This document shows positions 53,324-62,590 of a stretch of 64,000 nucleotides of DNA, one piece after another. This DNA comes from Fulvia fulva (taxonomy: Eukaryota; Ascomycota; Dothideomycetes; Mycosphaerellales; Mycosphaerellaceae): positions 186,001 to 250,000 of the forward strand of contig NC_063022.1 in assembly GCF_020509005.1 (NCBI RefSeq), given 5' to 3'. A program made the position numbers and the translations under genes. The notes beneath the pieces are model-generated. The model had not been told where the DNA came from. It worked only from the letters and a program-made list of their open reading frames with translations, and searched no databases. Position 1 is the first letter of the stretch; each line of letters begins with the position of its first letter.

Positions 53324-54096
53324 AGAAAGGTGGACGTCAAGACACGATGTGCATGTTGTAGAAACGGGCTGTTGATTCTCGACAGAACGACAGGAACGGC
53401 ACGTCACATTCCACCAGGAACAGACTATCTGCACGACTGCCGGTGGTCAGAGTTGAAGCCATAATTTGCCAAGTACGAGCCTGTGCATGAGGATTGATCC
53501 TCGCGATGCAGAATTCGTACATCCCGATCAACTTTCGCGTTCGCACTTTCGGCCAGATTCCGAGCACCATACAATTCACCACAGAACAGCACCAACCAAA
53601 GGCCGCCAACCTGGATCACCCCTTGCGACGAACGCAGCTGAGGTGCTGTAGCGTGCAGTACACATTAGTAACAGGATTGTTAGTACAGCCCTCCTACCAG
53701 CTGAGTTTTGAAGGAGCGCAACTTTGCGCGTTCATTCGCTGCAATATTCAGCCCCGAATCCTGCCAGGAAACCAGTACGACCGCTGAAGCATACGGGTTC
53801 TAAATGCGGACAAGTTCTACCAGTCCAGTGCGCCGAACTGCGAGAATCGCAGCATGTACTACAACAGGCGCAAGCGACGTCACACTTCACGAAAAGGTAC
53901 TCATGCACGACACACTCCGCCGCTCCGCCACTACTGAGGCTTGACACTCACAGGTGACAGGAGGAAGATCGCGACTCTGCTTGAGCCAATGTTCGCTGGC
54001 AGTCTTTCGTGAAGCTATATTGCAACGCATTCTAGGCCTCTCTCGCACCCACCTCAGTCGTTTCCGTCGTTTCATGGGTGTGAAGAGGATCCTGCC
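53324..54096. promoter_or_regulatory. Divergent intergenic region
   Basis: About 770 bases between the protease homologue and the wall-type gene. It probably contains both promoters and perhaps first exons coding signal peptides for both. I could not define these with confidence. Confidence 0.4.
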
Positions 54097-56059
54097 ATGG
54101 CCTACAGTATGTTTGATCTGCATCCCCATACCATCTGCTGTTGACTGACCAGACTACAGACTCCAGTCTCTCTTTACCTGACTGTGCCAGCATCACAGCT
54201 TCCACACCGTGCGCGCCGTGCTTCTTTGGCGGAAGGACATCACTCCTCTCGTTCCCGTACACTCTCACAAGCACGGTGACAGTGACAGTGTATCCCGTCT
54301 ACACAGGCTATCCGGGCAGCAGTACCTTCGTCTCGTACGAAACAGACTCGATCACAGTGACATTGTCTGAGGATGGCAAGCCTATACCGACCTTTGGCGC
54401 GGACTTGACGTGGGAGGTCGATGGCGTGACACTGTAGGTGCAAATTGGAGAGGCGTCAAACCACAGAGCTGACAATATTTAAGCACATCAGGCACGACCT
54501 ATGCATCATTCGCGAACTTCTCCGGGGCAGCCCCAGCGCATACAATCGCTCCATACAACAGACGAGATGCAGTTGTCAAGACATCGACGAGCCGTGTCCT
54601 GCCGTACCAATATTATCCGAGCACAGCACCTTCGGCAGGAAGCAGGCCAGGAAGCTTCAGCAACAAGACTTGTATCGGCGTGACAGATACCAAAAGTATA
54701 ACGCTGCCTGCTACAGTCGACCCCTCATCCTTCATAATACCTATTACGACAACCTCAGGAGCCGAATCCCAGCTCACTTACGGTGTGCTTCCGTCCCAAG
54801 TCATACAGTACCTCGATGGCCTCAGCACAGTCCGCGAGCAAATGAACGGCAGCACGCTCGAGACGTGCTCGCCAACGACATATCCGTCGGCGTCGCCTAT
54901 TGTTTGTACATATGTCACAACAATTTCATCACAAACCTCCTCCGCAACCTCATCCTGCGCCACGACCACCAGGAACGGAACTCAGACGTCAATGTGCACA
55001 GTCCCGGTGTATAACCCGCCCCCAGGGCCCTATCCGCCAAAATCGCAGAATCCATCGACTGCGACGGTTACTGCGACACAGAAACCCCCTGTTCCGCCTC
55101 CTGCGCCGTATTCGTCGTCGGTGGTCAGTAAAACTTCTGGACTTTCTATTTTGACGGAGACGGGAACGAATCGATTGAGGTTGCCGACTGCCGGGGGAGG
55201 GCCTCCTTCGAGGGAGACGCAGGGGGAGAGTGTGGTTAATCCTCCGGTCACGAAGCCGCCGTATTCTGGGCCGACGGGAGGGGTGTCGCCGCCGGATAGT
55301 GGACATCCAAAGCCTGGAGATGGACCTTCCCACGATGAGCAGCCACATGGTCATGATGGTGGACAAGGGACGCAGCCGGGGAATGCGCCTCATCATAATG
55401 ATCAGCCATCTGATGATGGTGGTGGACAGAACTCACAGCCCGGTAATGAGCCGCCGTCCAACAATCAGCATCCTGGTGATCAAGGCGACACGCCAGTGAA
55501 CGGCGCCACGATACACTATGGAACCTCGCCCTTCGATCAAAACCCGCACGGCACCGCAAACACCTACATCCCGCCCCTCATCACGACTCAAGGCACGACG
55601 TACACCCCCAAACCAATAATCTACACATCATCAGGGAGAACAATGACATACTACGCCGCCCCAGCCATCGCCACCATCTCTGGCACGGCAGTGACCTACC
55701 ACCCAAACCTCTACATCGCCACCGAGAATGGTGTGGCAGTAACATATTACCCTCCCGCCGCTGTGGATTCAACCTCACGAAGGCCGCCCTCATACCTCCC
55801 CATCACGATCCCGCCGACAGAGCAGGGCTGTACAGCAACAGTTACGGTGACATATTCACCCGTGATGGCGGGGAACCTGACAGAAACAGGCACGAGAGGA
55901 GTGGGCGATTATATCAATACAGGCATCGATTCGGGAAATGCTGGCGTTAGTTCGACAGCACCACCGCGGCAGACGAATGCTGCGAGTAAGGACGAGGGAA
56001 TCAGTTGGGAGTTGGTGTTTTGGGCGGTGACGAGTGTTTTGGCGGGATTGCATTGGTGA
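54097..56059 (+). CDS. Ser/Thr/Pro-rich secreted or wall-anchored protein (5' end uncertain)
   Basis: Surface-protein-like chain; no catalytic domain recognised. Exons I can support: 54160-54433 and 54484-56059, with intron 54434-54483 (50 nt, GTAGGT, CTGAC branch, TTTAAG). A short first exon 54097-54106 (MAY, phase 1) followed by intron 54107-54159 fits the splice signals but gives no signal peptide, so the true first exon may lie upstream. The N-terminal part is Cys-containing (LPDCASITASTPCAPC) with TSTVTVTVYPVYTGYP. The middle has Pro/Gly/Gln/His-rich repeats (PGDGPSHDEQPHGHDGGQG, GNAPHHNDQPSDDGGGQ, GNEPPSNNQHPGDQG). A block of T-Y-Y/T-I-S motifs follows. The C-terminus ISWELVFWAVTSVLAGLHW is short and hydrophobic, as in GPI signals. 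Total about 620 residues. Confidence 0.65.
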
Positions 56060-56206
56060 GCGTCACCAGCATGTGGGATAATCGTAATGGAAATTGTTCC
56101 ACGACCTTCTTCCGCGAACCTATAACTTCCTCTCGCAATGACCACAGGCCTCACGGAGCGAGTACTGAAGCACCTCCGACTGCACACAACGCACCAGACC
56201 TCTCAC

Positions 56207-57046
56207 TCACCCGCCCTCCCACACCTCAGCCCCAAAAGCCCCACCAGTAAAACTCCTCACAACAACCTTCCTCCTCCCCCACCTCTTCACCGGCATCCTA
56301 TCAACCACCATCCTAAACCTCGCCACATTACTCCCTCCAGCTTCATTCACCTTCATCCTCACCTTTCCCTTCCTTCCCGTCGAGCTCTTGACATCCTCAT
56401 CTCCATCCCCGTACCCGAGCCCATCCCCCCTCCCACCAGGACGCGAGTAATACCCATTCTCCTTCCTCGCCTTCTCAAACGCAGCCTTGAAAATCTCCCG
56501 CTGGACGTTATTCCGATTCGCGACGATTGTGATGGCTGTGGAGACTTTTTGGTGGAGTTGGCGGGTCGTTATTGGTGGGAGGGGTGGGTCTAACCCTGTT
56601 GTAGAGGTGATTTCTGCGCGGGATCTAGACCAGCAATTAGCATGGCGGTTTGAGAGCCGTAGGGGGGTATTTGATACGAACTTATTTATAACCTCAAGGG
56701 CTTCTTCACGGGTGTATTGACTCGCTACGATGAGCATTGCGTCGTTGCGGATGTCGTCCCAGTCGCGGGTGAGGATGGTGTCGGCGGATGAGGTGGTGTT
56801 GAGGTAGGAGGAGAGGGGTGGGGCGCTTGGGTCTGTGGATGCTTTGGCGCGGTTGTTGAGGGGTGAGGAGTAGGGCATGGAGGAGAGTGGGGAGGTCGGT
56901 GGTGCGGTGCTGGAGGTGGTCGGATGTTCGAAGCGCTCGGGAGTTTGGACGTGGTGGCGGCCTTGTTGCGGTCCTGCATCGGAGACGCGGGTTGGGAGCA
57001 TGGCGTTGGCGTTGGCGTTGGTGATCTTGGTGTTGATGGGCGCCAT
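56207..57046 (-). CDS. Small protein of unknown function
   Basis: Not recognised. ATG 57046 (MAPINTKITNANANAMLP). Read without splicing it gives 279 residues. A likely intron 56625-56681 (57 nt, GTTCGT, CTAAT branch, GTCTAG) would give 260 residues in the same frame, since its length is a multiple of three. The N-terminal 80 residues are Pro/Ser-rich. A helical part follows (DWDDIRNDAMLIVASQYTRE, EEALEVINK) and then RQLHQKVSTAITIVANRNN and EIFKAAFEKARKENGYYS. The C-terminus is Gly- and basic-rich (KSSTGRKGKVRMK, RMPVKRWGRRKVV), suggesting nucleic-acid contact or a nuclear signal (inference). Downstream is the convergent wall-type gene. Confidence 0.65.
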   Translation of the reverse strand: MAPINTKITNANANAMLPTRVSDAGPQQGRHHVQTPERFEHPTTSSTAPPTSPLSSMPYSSPLNNRAKASTDPSAPPLSSYLNTTSSADTILTRDWDDIRNDAMLIVASQYTREEALEVINKFVSNTPLRLSNRHANCWSRSRAEITSTTGLDPPLPPITTRQLHQKVSTAITIVANRNNVQREIFKAAFEKARKENGYYSRPGGRGDGLGYGDGDEDVKSSTGRKGKVRMKVNEAGGSNVARFRMVVDRMPVKRWGRRKVVVRSFTGGAFGAEVWEGG

Positions 57047-57275
57047 GATTCGAGTGATGCAGTATGGGGCTAATGCATAGTAATGTACTCGCTGGAGTGA
57101 ACAGTGGCCGAGTTGGTTTATGTGAGCTTTCAGCAAGCGAAGTGGAGAATCCTAGAACGTTCGGGCACTTTTGCCGAAAGTGAATGCAGAGGTGAGCATG
57201 TGTCGCTAGCATGTTCCAGCTTTCGTAACACTTGCGATACACTTCTCCGAACTTCATGAAGTTCACTTGAAGGGC

Positions 57276-57432
57276 AAAAAGAACAGTCGCCCATGATTCA
57301 CCAACTAAAGATTCACATCACCATTGGGACAAAGTCAACCATTTGAACCAGGTGATGCCGTGCCTGCGCAGCACACGACCATTCTCGGGATCATGCGCCC
57401 TACCACTACACCATGGACGACTGTCGAAGTAC
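57276..57432 (-). repeat. tRNA-like pol III unit 1 (SINE-like)
   Basis: On the minus strand it opens cttcgacagtcg, then an A-box (tggtgtagtgg, 57403-57413) and a B-box-like ggttcaaat (57341-57349). It ends catgggcgactgttcttttt with a T5 pol III stop at 57276-57280. The 5' and 3' ends of the tRNA-like head, gtcgtcc and ggttgac, pair nearly as an acceptor stem, but the T-stem does not form, so this is not a working tRNA. Unit 2, 232 bases away, has the same order of blocks. Confidence 0.55.
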
Positions 57433-57507
57433 AGCTTATTCTAAACTCAATATCAAAGCTCAATTCGCCGCCCATGCCGCACGAAGTCTCAGTCCGATCG
57501 AAAGTGC

Positions 57508-57664
57508 AAAAAGGATAATCACCCATGATATAGCGACGACAGAAGTCGCAGAAGACCAAGGACCTTCTTGAACAGGTCAATACACTTCTCCAACAGCCTG
57601 TTAAGCACAACCTCAATGACACGAAGTCGCGCTCTGCCACTACACCATGAGCGACTGTCGAAGG
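57508..57664 (-). repeat. tRNA-like pol III unit 2 (SINE-like)
   Basis: Second copy of the unit above: cttcgacagtcgctcatggt with the A-box tggtgtagtgg (57637-57647), a weaker B-box ctgttcaag (57567-57575) and the tail atcatgggtgattatccttttt ending in T5 (57508-57512). The two copies agree well at both ends and diverge between, as expected for old copies of one short element or two decayed pol III genes. Confidence 0.5.
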
Positions 57665-58040
57665 CTGGCACATTTCAAATGCTTTATCTAGTGCCACTCT
57701 ATCTCTCCTGCGCCTCTCCGAAGCAGCGAAGTCTGCCGATTCAAATTGAGCAACCGTCCTCTTCCAAGCAGAATGTCCCGCAAGACAATACTCGCAGCTC
57801 GAACGTCCAGACAGTACACCTACATCCGCGTTCCAGCCTGGTCGAAAGCATCACTTCACGCCAACACTCGGTCAAAAGACGCAAGGCATGTGTTGTGCAT
57901 GGGTTACATCCTCTGTACCCTGATCAAAACCCTGCTATGCATCAAAAGCTGGAATCTTTCCGGCATCGCAGTAAACTTCGTAATCCCATCATGGTCACCG
58001 AACACAACCTACACATAGCACCAAGATCACCGTCCGCATG

Positions 58041-58126
58041 GCTGATCTGGTCCAACGGCAAGATCCTCACTTTCCTGGGCAACTCCCGGCGGTGTGAGGG
58101 ATGCGGGTTCGAGTCCCGCGGTCAGC
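58041..58126 (+). tRNA. Probable intron-containing tRNA, anticodon unresolved
   Basis: Cloverleaf by hand: acceptor gctgatc pairs with ggtcagc (one G-T); D arm gtc/gat with gg in the loop; anticodon stem ctcac/gtgag; T arm gcggg-ttcgagt-cccgc, perfect. The A-box tggtccaacgg and B-box ggttcgagtcc are good, and a T5 stop lies at 58169-58173. The 86-base length implies an intron of about 16 bases in the anticodon loop. Depending on the exact splice the anticodon could be TCC, TTC or CCT; the base after it is not the usual purine, so the gene may be slightly decayed. Confidence 0.72.
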
Positions 58127-58334
58127 ATCATTATCACCTGAGATCGGCTTCCTCGCCATCTTGGTCGCTTTTTGGCCATTACCAAAGAGATAACATCTGC
58201 GCGCGCAAGGAGTGCTACTCCCGGAAACTCGGTTCTTTTGAGTCGGCTTTCGAGCGTTCCTCGATGAAGCACATGACAAAGCTCTCACGTTCTGCTGGGG
58301 TAGGCTTCAAGTTTGGTATCTCTGCTATGACATG

Positions 58335-59591
58335 CTAGTTCGGCGGCCACTTCCCAGGCGCACTCACAACAGTTCTCGAGAACGTCGCACTAAGCTTGCC
58401 TTCCTTCTCCATCGCTCGTTTCCGCTGCGCTGCGGTGATGCCGGCTCGATCTGTCACTGGTGCAGCGTTCATTATGTTGTCGAATTCGTCGTCGTCACCA
58501 CCAACATCGGAACCAGATTCAGCATCTGAATCTTCTGGCAGTTGTGGCTTTGCAGGCTCTGAGGGTCGTGATATTCGTTCGGGCGCTGTTCGATCTTCTT
58601 CCGTTGCTGAGGGTTTGCTGGGGTTTGCGAATGGCTTCGATGCCAGTACGCGACTGCGGAGATACGCCATTTCTTCTTCGTCATCGTCGTCCGGCGGTAG
58701 ATCGTATGGGTCTCGCTCGTCGTCTTCGCTCTCTCCGTCAGATGGGTTGCCGTGCACCTTTGGCTGCTCACCAGGTTTCGGTCCACCAAGCTGTATGCCG
58801 CCGAGACTGCTGGCGTCACTGTCGCCATCCTCTTCATCACTGCCACCCTCATCATCCGAACCCTCAAGATCATTGCCCACGACCGGCTGCCGTCTGTTCA
58901 TGTTGCCTCCCCTCCATGCATCATCCTTGTTGTCTTCTCTTGCCTCACGATCCTCCTTCCACTCATTCTCGATCTTCGCTAACCAATCCTCTTCCGCCTT
59001 CTTGACCTCCTCTTCGTCCTTGCAAGCCGCATATCGTTCCAACACCTCTTCGTTGATGTCCAGAAAGCTCTGCCCGTAACTGAAAGTGCTCAACATCTCC
59101 TCAGCCCACTCTAACCTTCCACATATCGCGAAACACGCAGCCAGAGCCTCGACGCAATTCAACCTCCACGGCTTGCCGTAATTCGTCGGGTTCGCAGCAA
59201 TGAGGTATGGCAAGAGTCGCGGATTGGGTCCACCAATCTTACTGAACGGCACTTCCTCAATCCTCTTCCAGCTCGCTTCCACCACTGCTGCTCCATACTG
59301 CTCCAAGATCTCGCGGTCTGCCGGTGAACACAGGATCTTCGCCTTGGGTGACACGACAATACCGGAATGCTTTTGCCCCACGTGCAGCTCTCTCATCAGA
59401 CCCAGTCGCATCAGCCTCTTTCCAGAGCATCTCTTGGCATCGCAGTGGTTTAAGTCCCAGGCAGCTGCTTTGAAAGGTGGTCGTTTGTTGCCACCCATGC
59501 CATTCTCGCGGTCGGGGTGGGTGTGTTGTGCCTGTGTCCTGTTGGCGCCTTTCTTGCCTTTGCTGGAGAAGTCTTTCTTGTGGCGGACCAT
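58335..59591 (-). CDS. TSR3: Tsr3, 18S rRNA aminocarboxypropyltransferase
   Basis: Tsr3 transfers the aminocarboxypropyl group of SAM to the hypermodified pseudouridine of 18S rRNA in late 40S maturation. 418 residues, single exon, ATG 59591 (MVRHKKDFSSKGKKGANR). Family core: WDLNHCDAKRCSGKRLMRL, SPADREILEQYGAAVVEASW, VPFSKIGGPNPRLLPYLIAA and NPTNYGKPWRLNCVEALAAC. FSYGQSFLDINEEVLERYA and the end of the catalytic domain fall near residue 210. The second half is a long acidic, low-complexity tail (DLEGSDDEGGSDEEDGDSD, PPDDDDEEEMAYL), longer than in yeast but common in filamentous fungi. Head to head with GGA. Confidence 0.93.
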   Translation of the reverse strand: MVRHKKDFSSKGKKGANRTQAQHTHPDRENGMGGNKRPPFKAAAWDLNHCDAKRCSGKRLMRLGLMRELHVGQKHSGIVVSPKAKILCSPADREILEQYGAAVVEASWKRIEEVPFSKIGGPNPRLLPYLIAANPTNYGKPWRLNCVEALAACFAICGRLEWAEEMLSTFSYGQSFLDINEEVLERYAACKDEEEVKKAEEDWLAKIENEWKEDREAREDNKDDAWRGGNMNRRQPVVGNDLEGSDDEGGSDEEDGDSDASSLGGIQLGGPKPGEQPKVHGNPSDGESEDDERDPYDLPPDDDDEEEMAYLRSRVLASKPFANPSKPSATEEDRTAPERISRPSEPAKPQLPEDSDAESGSDVGGDDDEFDNIMNAAPVTDRAGITAAQRKRAMEKEGKLSATFSRTVVSAPGKWPPN

Positions 59592-59941
59592 TTTGAGTAT
59601 TGTATGGGGTGCGCAGTGTGTCTAGGTGAGAGTGTACGATGAAGACCGGAATGGAGTAGTGGTGATGTCTGGACAATTTAATGGTTGACGCAGGGCTCAT
59701 GGGTACGTCACTGCCGCCGACGGGTACTGCCGCAGCTCAAGCGAATGTCCCACCTGAGACCTCCAGCTGCACTGCCCAATGCTGATGACAACTTGATTGT
59801 TGACATTCACTTACGACATATCACATGAAGATCACCAATACCTGCCGGTAACACCCTCGCGATCATATCCGTCCAGCAAATTGCGCCACCCCCGGGGCAG
59901 GTAGACCCATACCCGACTCCAAGCTCACAGCCACCGCTACC
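59592..59941. promoter_or_regulatory. Divergent promoter, Tsr3 / GGA
   Basis: About 350 bases between two outward-facing house-keeping genes. A shared, bidirectional promoter is plausible. A run of C/G (cacccccggggcagg) lies near 59887. No specific site is claimed. Confidence 0.5.
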
Positions 59942-62003
59942 ATGGAAGCCGCTTCAGCACGATATGCGACCCGCGATCGCTTCGCATACCCGACCGAGCC
60001 AGCGTCAACACCACTTCAGCGATATATCCAGAATGCCTGCAGTCCGGAGAACTTTGAGCCAAATCTGGCATTATCCCTCGAGATCGCCGACTTGATCAAT
60101 GCGAAGCAAGGCAGCGCTCCGCGGGAGGCAGCAGTCGCCATAGTCGGCTATATCAACCACAGGAATCCGAACGTCTCGCTACTAGCACTTTCACTCCTTG
60201 ACATATGTGTGAAGAACTGCGGATATCCCTTCCAGCTGCAGATCAGCACCAAGGAGTTCCTCAACGAGCTAGTCCGACGCTTCCCAGAACGACCGCCCAT
60301 ACGGTTGACGAGGGTGCAGCAGAAGATCTTGGAGCTGATCCAAGAATGGAGGCAGACGATATGCGAGACATCAAAGTACAAGGAGGATCTGGGCTTCATC
60401 AGGGATATGCACAGGCTGCTGCATTACAAAGGGTACCAGTTCCCACAAGTAAGGAGAGAAGATGCCGCTGTTCTTAATCCCAGTGACAACCTGCGAAGCG
60501 CCGAGGAGATGGAAAAGGAGGAACGAGCAGCACAGTCAGCGAAGTTGCAAGAGCTGATCCGACGAGGTACACCGCATGACCTGCAGGAAGCGAACAAGCT
60601 TATGAAGGTTATGGCTGGATACGACACACGGCATAAGACCGACTACCGAGCAAAGGCTGCGGAGGAAGTAGGCAGGATCCAGCAAAAGGCAAGGCTGCTA
60701 GAAGAGATGATGCAAGATGTCAAGCCTGGCGATGAGATCAAGGATGGTGATGTCTTTGAGGAACTAGCCAACTCTCTCGCATCAGCACATCCCAAGATCC
60801 AAAGGATGTGTGAAGAAGAGTCGGACGATCACGAAGCCGTTGCCAAGCTGCTCAGCATTAACGATTCGATACACAGGACGATGGAGCGGTACAAGCTCAT
60901 GAAGAAGGGTGATGTTGCTGGAGCGAATGCTATCCAGGCAGGAACGCTGGGAATCAGTGGAGCTGGCGTGAAGCAGGGTGAAGGAGGCGAGCTGTCTTTG
61001 ATCGACTTTGGTGGACCAGAAGATAGTGCTGCGCCAGCAGAAGCACCCGCACAATCGAGTAGTTCTGCGCCGGCGCCTCCACCAAAAGCTGGCAATGCAT
61101 TAGAAGATGATCTTCTCGGCCTGAACATGGGCGATGGCAACTTTGGCTCCGGTGGCGGGATCTCGCTTGGTGGATCGTCAAATGGCAACGTGGACATCAT
61201 GGCACAATTCTCACAGCCATCGCAACCCGCAAACTCGATCTTCAACACTCAGCCGAGGGCATCACCTGCAATGCCACAGCCATCGAGCGCCAGTCTTTTG
61301 GGTTCTGGATTCCAGGCACCGACCAAGCCAGCATCGCCATTACCCTCGTCTCTTCAGCAGCAAGCTCAACATCCGACAAAGAAGTCGGATCCTTTCGCAG
61401 CTCTTGCGACGCCACCCCGGCAGTCTTCGCCCTTCCAACATACACCATCTAGATCACCTGCGCCGCCCGCATACCAATCTTCATCACAGCCGGTCGATTT
61501 GCTTGGCATGGGCAGCAGCAATGGCACATCGGCGCCTGCGCCCGCTGCGGCATCCCACGATGACGAGTGGGAGTTCAGCTCCGCACTTCCAGATCAACCT
61601 ACCGAGATCACTGTCACCAACAGCACCATCAAAACTGTCTTTGCCGTATCTCGAGCGAACGACAACGAGATCACGATTCACAGTCGCATCTCAAACAATG
61701 GGCAGCAGGCGATCGACAATCTGACCTTTCAGCTCGCTGTGACAAAGGTACGTTGTCCATACCTCCAAACACCTCCCTTTTACTAATCTCATATAGGGCT
61801 ATACCCTTGAACTCCAACCACAATCAGGCCGCTCACTATCGCCCAGACAGCAGAACGGCATCACACAGACCATCAGATTACATGGTGCGGAGCGAGGGAA
61901 AGGGACGTCCGTTAAACTGCGGTGGCGTGCGTCGTATGTCTTCGCTGGAGCCCAGCAGGTTCAGCATGAGCAAGGCGAGATCAACGGGTTGGGTGTGTCG
62001 TAG
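59942..62003 (+). CDS. GGA-type ARF-binding clathrin adaptor
   Basis: Golgi-localised, gamma-ear-containing adaptor for trans-Golgi to endosome traffic. Exons 59942-61747 and 61797-62003; intron 61748-61796 (49 nt, GTACGT, CTAAT branch, ATATAG); 670 residues. The VHS domain (about 20-150) has LALSLEIADLINAKQGS and LLALSLLDICVKNCGYPFQ. The GAT domain (about 190-330) has EEMEKEERAAQSAKLQELI and ARLLEEMMQDVKPGDE. A hinge rich in Ser/Pro carries LIDFGG, DLLGLNMG and DLLGMG, the clathrin-box-like and acidic-Leu motifs. The gamma-adaptin ear follows (about 550-670; EFSSALPDQPTEITVTNSTI, and after the intron GYTLELQPQSGRSLSP). Start ATG 59942, MEAASARYATRDRF. Confidence 0.94.
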
Positions 62004-62590
62004 CGGGCTGGAGAAGATAGACGGGACATGGAAAATGTTTCAGATGATCTCCAATAATTTCTTCTCGTAGGCTGATTGTCACAGATATGACGACTCACGC
62101 AGTCGAGGAGTAAGTTCGATGGCTGTACCGGCGTAAATCTCCCGACAGTGGCTGAGATATACCACCACGAGCTCAGAGTCGTTCCACGACAGGGCCGTGG
62201 CGGACCTTCGGTGTATACTCCTCGATCTGTGGATGACGAGCAGCATTTCTTGGGCCAATCCAAAGGGGGCCGTGGCCACCTTGATCGTGGCTAAGGCGTT
62301 TAATGAGATTTTGAGGGAAAGTTGAATTATGTATGCCTCCCCAGTGCAGTAGCTTCTATCGAAAGAAAATGCTGAAACAACGGGTTTTCATTGGAGGGAT
62401 TCGTTGCGTATCTCGTGAACGCTAACAGAAAGTAAGAAGAACCTGGAAACGCCTGTCTAACCCAATTTCAGCTTCATTCATGCGTTTGAACCACTGATGG
62501 TATCCTCCTTATCACGGCCGTTGACTTTATCATCAAGATTGTAGCTGTGCTCGCCCCCACACTGCTCGTCCGTTCGTGCCCCTGGACTAC
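62004..62590. other. Intergenic, convergent 3' ends
   Basis: About 590 bases between the GGA stop and the stop of the right-edge gene. No coding or RNA feature recognised. Confidence 0.5.

Larger units (their letters stand above)
57047..58334. other. Intergenic region with pol III-type elements
   Basis: About 1.3 kb between the small orphan's start and the Tsr3 stop. It holds two tRNA-like units (57276-57432 and 57508-57664) and a probable tRNA gene (58041-58126), listed separately. A plus-strand frame across 57568-58338 is treated as chance because it runs through the RNA elements. Confidence 0.6.

Noticed and set aside
57568..58338. 256-codon plus-strand frame
   Set aside because: It runs through the tRNA-like unit and the tRNA gene and has no recognisable domain.
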